Source: Comamonas testosteroni | Lineage (GTDB): Bacteria > Pseudomonadota > Gammaproteobacteria > Burkholderiales > Burkholderiaceae_C | Length of the DNA: 64,000 nucleotides | Direction of reading: 5' to 3' | Assembly (NCBI GenBank): GCA_008727115.1 | Contig: CP044131.1 | Coordinates: 310,001 to 374,000, forward strand | Shown: one piece after another, positions 62,050-64,000 of the stretch | Numbering within the stretch: position 1 is the first letter of the stretch | How the letters are laid out: every line of letters starts with the position of its first letter | Notes under the pieces: generated by a model | Databases searched by the model: none | The model's input: the letters and a program-made list of their open reading frames with translations, nothing else | Told to the model about the DNA's origin: nothing | Translations under genes and position numbers: made by a program

Positions 62050-64000
62050 TGTCGTCGAATCCTCTGCAACTCTTCCAGAAGTGGTCTGGCGCCAATGTTG
62101 GCGCCCTGCAAGGCCTGACCGCTCCTATTCTGGTAGTGGCTATTTTGGGTTTGATGGTTCTGCCCATCCCGCCCTGGCTGCTCGATACCTTCTTCACCCT
62201 CAACATCGCCGTGGCGCTGATGGTGATGATGGTGGCGGCCTACATGATCAAGCCGCTGGACTTTGCGGCGTTTCCTTCGGTGCTGTTGCTCACCACGCTG
62301 ATGCGTTTGTCGCTCAACGTGGCATCGACCCGCGTGGTGCTGATGGAAGGCCACACCGGCCCCGGCGCTGCGGGTGCAGTGATCGAGGCCTTTGGCCACT
62401 TCCTGATCGGCGGCAACTTTGCCGTGGGTCTGATCGTGTTCAGCATCCTGGTGGTCATCAACTTTGTGGTGATTACCAAGGGCGCAGAGCGTATTGCCGA
62501 AGTCTCGGCCCGCTTCACGCTGGATGCCATGCCCGGCAAGCAGATGGCGGTGGATGCCGACCTCAACGCCGGCCTGATTGACGAAAAAGAAGCCAAGCGT
62601 CGCCGTGCCGAAGTGGGCGAGGAAGCCAACTTCTTCGGCTCCATGGACGGTGCCAGCAAATTTGTGCGCGGCGATGCGATTGCCGGCATCTTGATTCTGG
62701 TCATCAACGTGATCGGCGGCCTCATCATCGGTATGGCCCAGCACGGCCTGTCGGCTGGCCAGGCCGCCGACAGCTACATCCTGCTGGCCGTGGGTGATGC
62801 GCTGGTGGCGCAGATTCCCGGTCTGCTGATCTCGGTGGCATCGGCCATGGTGATCTCGCGCGTGGGCAAAGAGGCCGACATGGGCCGCCAGATCGTGCAG
62901 CAGCTGTTCATGTCGCCCAAGGTGCTGGGTATTACGGCGGGCGTGATGACCTTGCTGGGCCTGATTCCCGGCATGCCGCATCTGGTGTTTCTGTCCATGG
63001 GCGCGCTGCTGGGCTGGGGTGCCTGGATGCTGGACAAGCGGGAAAAAGCCCGCGTTGCCGCGCAAAGCAGTGCTCCTGCACCACAGCAGCAGGCCGCGCA
63101 AAACGATGGCGAAGCCACCTGGGACGATTTGCAGCCTGTGGATCTGCTGGGCCTGGAGCTGGGCTATCGCCTGATCGCGCTGGTTGACAAGAGCCGCCAG
63201 GGCGATTTGCTGACCCGCATCAAGGGCGTGCGCCGCAAGTTTGCGCAGGAAGTGGGCTTTCTTCCACCCGCCGTGCATGTGCGCGACAACCTCGAGCTCA
63301 AGCCCAGTGCCTACCGCATGACGCTGCGCGGCGTGATGGTGGGCGAGGGTGAAGCCTTCCCCGGCATGTTCCTGGCCATCAACCCCGGAGGCATTACCAC
63401 GCCCTTGATTGGCACGCCCACCACCGATCCCGCCTTTGGTCTGCCCGCGCACTGGATCGACGAACGGCAAAAGGAAGCGGCACAAATGGCAGGCTTTACC
63501 GTCGTTGATTCGGAAACTGTGATGGCGACGCATTTGTCACACTTGATGCAAGTGCACGCGGCCAAGCTGTTGTCTCGTACCGAGACGCAGCAGCTCGTTG
63601 ACCATGTGGCCAAGCTGGCCCCCAAACTCATCGAAGAAGTCATCCCGAAAATGGTGCCCATCACAACGTTCCAGAAAGTGCTCCAGCTGCTGCTGGAAGA
63701 CTCTGTGCACATTCGTGATATCCGAACCATCATCGAGACGCTGGCCGAAAACGCCACGCAGACGACTGACCCGGTGGAGCTGGCGCGCCGTGTGCGCATT
63801 GCGCTGTCGCCTGCCATCGTGCAGCAGATCTATGGCCCCACCCGCGAGCTCAATGTGATTGCCATCGAGCCCGGTCTGGAGCGTCTGCTGGTGCAGGCGC
63901 TGGCCAACCCCAATGCGCCATCGCTGGACCCCGGCGTGGCCGAAATCCTCACACAAAAGGCGGTGGATGTCGCCAATCAGCAGGAAGAGCTGGGTCTGCC
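62049..64000 (+). CDS. flhA: flagellar export gate protein FlhA (3' partial)
   Basis: 650 residues are visible before the window ends; the family is about 690-700. Eight transmembrane helices (about 20-320), with MRLSLNVASTRVVLMEGHTG and the FHIPEP-region RFTLDAMPGKQMAVDADLNA near residue 155. The cytoplasmic domain has LELGYRLIALVDKS and IRDIRTIIETLAENA. The frame is open to the edge. FlhA is the export gate that docks chaperone-substrate complexes such as FlgN-FlgK. Confidence 0.97.
   Translation, partial: MSSNPLQLFQKWSGANVGALQGLTAPILVVAILGLMVLPIPPWLLDTFFTLNIAVALMVMMVAAYMIKPLDFAAFPSVLLLTTLMRLSLNVASTRVVLMEGHTGPGAAGAVIEAFGHFLIGGNFAVGLIVFSILVVINFVVITKGAERIAEVSARFTLDAMPGKQMAVDADLNAGLIDEKEAKRRRAEVGEEANFFGSMDGASKFVRGDAIAGILILVINVIGGLIIGMAQHGLSAGQAADSYILLAVGDALVAQIPGLLISVASAMVISRVGKEADMGRQIVQQLFMSPKVLGITAGVMTLLGLIPGMPHLVFLSMGALLGWGAWMLDKREKARVAAQSSAPAPQQQAAQNDGEATWDDLQPVDLLGLELGYRLIALVDKSRQGDLLTRIKGVRRKFAQEVGFLPPAVHVRDNLELKPSAYRMTLRGVMVGEGEAFPGMFLAINPGGITTPLIGTPTTDPAFGLPAHWIDERQKEAAQMAGFTVVDSETVMATHLSHLMQVHAAKLLSRTETQQLVDHVAKLAPKLIEEVIPKMVPITTFQKVLQLLLEDSVHIRDIRTIIETLAENATQTTDPVELARRVRIALSPAIVQQIYGPTRELNVIAIEPGLERLLVQALANPNAPSLDPGVAEILTQKAVDVANQQEELGL

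Noticed and set aside
61992-63533. 513-codon minus-strand frame opposite flhA
   Set aside because: Antisense shadow; flhA on the + strand is open to the window edge and matches the family throughout.

Overview
The window looks like a chromosomal segment of a high-GC betaproteobacterium of the family Comamonadaceae, most likely Comamonas. The evidence is the gene content (fused 2-aminobenzoyl-CoA monooxygenase/reductase cluster, Bug-type binding protein, betaproteobacterial flgAMN / flgB-L / flhBA layout), the codon use, and two families of short interspersed repeats that I associate with comamonad genomes. No rRNA, tRNA, CRISPR array, insertion sequence or prophage was seen. About 60 protein genes cover nearly the whole window; the first and last genes are cut by its edges.

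Layout. 1-4.1 kb: DUF2145-type exported protein, a membrane/coiled-coil/zinc-ribbon protein, tgt, a universal stress protein. 4.1-13.2 kb: a MarR regulator with a coupled unknown gene, divergent from a seven-gene catabolic operon resembling the aerobic CoA-dependent 2-aminobenzoate (anthranilate) pathway of Azoarcus evansii (monooxygenase/reductase, SDR, crotonase-fold enzyme, acyl-CoA dehydrogenase, aryl-CoA ligase, hot-dog thioesterase, RidA-family protein). 13.3-17.8 kb: SGNH lipoprotein hydrolase, outer-membrane phospholipase A, a small exported protein, rep helicase. 18.0-20.2 kb: a four-gene cassette of an unknown protein, a Ras-like GTPase and two Roadblock/LC7-like proteins, the best candidate here for an undescribed system. 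The GTPase reading frame is broken inside its P-loop by one apparent extra base.

20.3-36.4 kb is mostly housekeeping: AEC transporter, NUDIX hydrolase, periplasmic asparaginase, priA, hemE, olsB behind a well-formed Pho-box array, DsbD/ScsB-type reductase, MATE exporter, creatininase-family amidohydrolase, Bug binding protein, histidine phosphatase-like protein. 36.5-40.3 kb is an iron(III) ABC importer (fbpABC-type) behind a Fur-box-like site. 40.5-46.7 kb holds ilvE, a PhzF-family protein, a cysteine-rich unknown protein, and a divergent aminotransferase / MocR-type regulator pair around a palindromic operator. 46.8-64.0 kb is flagellar: flgN-flgM-flgA leftward, and flgBCDEFGHIJKL, an HDOD protein, flhB and 5' flhA rightward.

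Cross-cutting observations. (i) Four copies of a GC-rich hairpin-forming repeat of about 70-93 bp each start 0-9 nt after a stop codon and read in the same direction as that gene. (ii) About sixteen copies of a degenerate AGCGCTT / GATAGCTGCTTGCGCTT repeat sit in gaps between genes, and some have become coding: they supply the signal-peptide core of two unrelated exported proteins in the same reading frame, a linker in the MocR regulator, and the last residues of the acyl-CoA dehydrogenase. Start sites were chosen by ribosome-binding sites, family lengths and overlaps; all functions are inferred from sequence reading without database searches.
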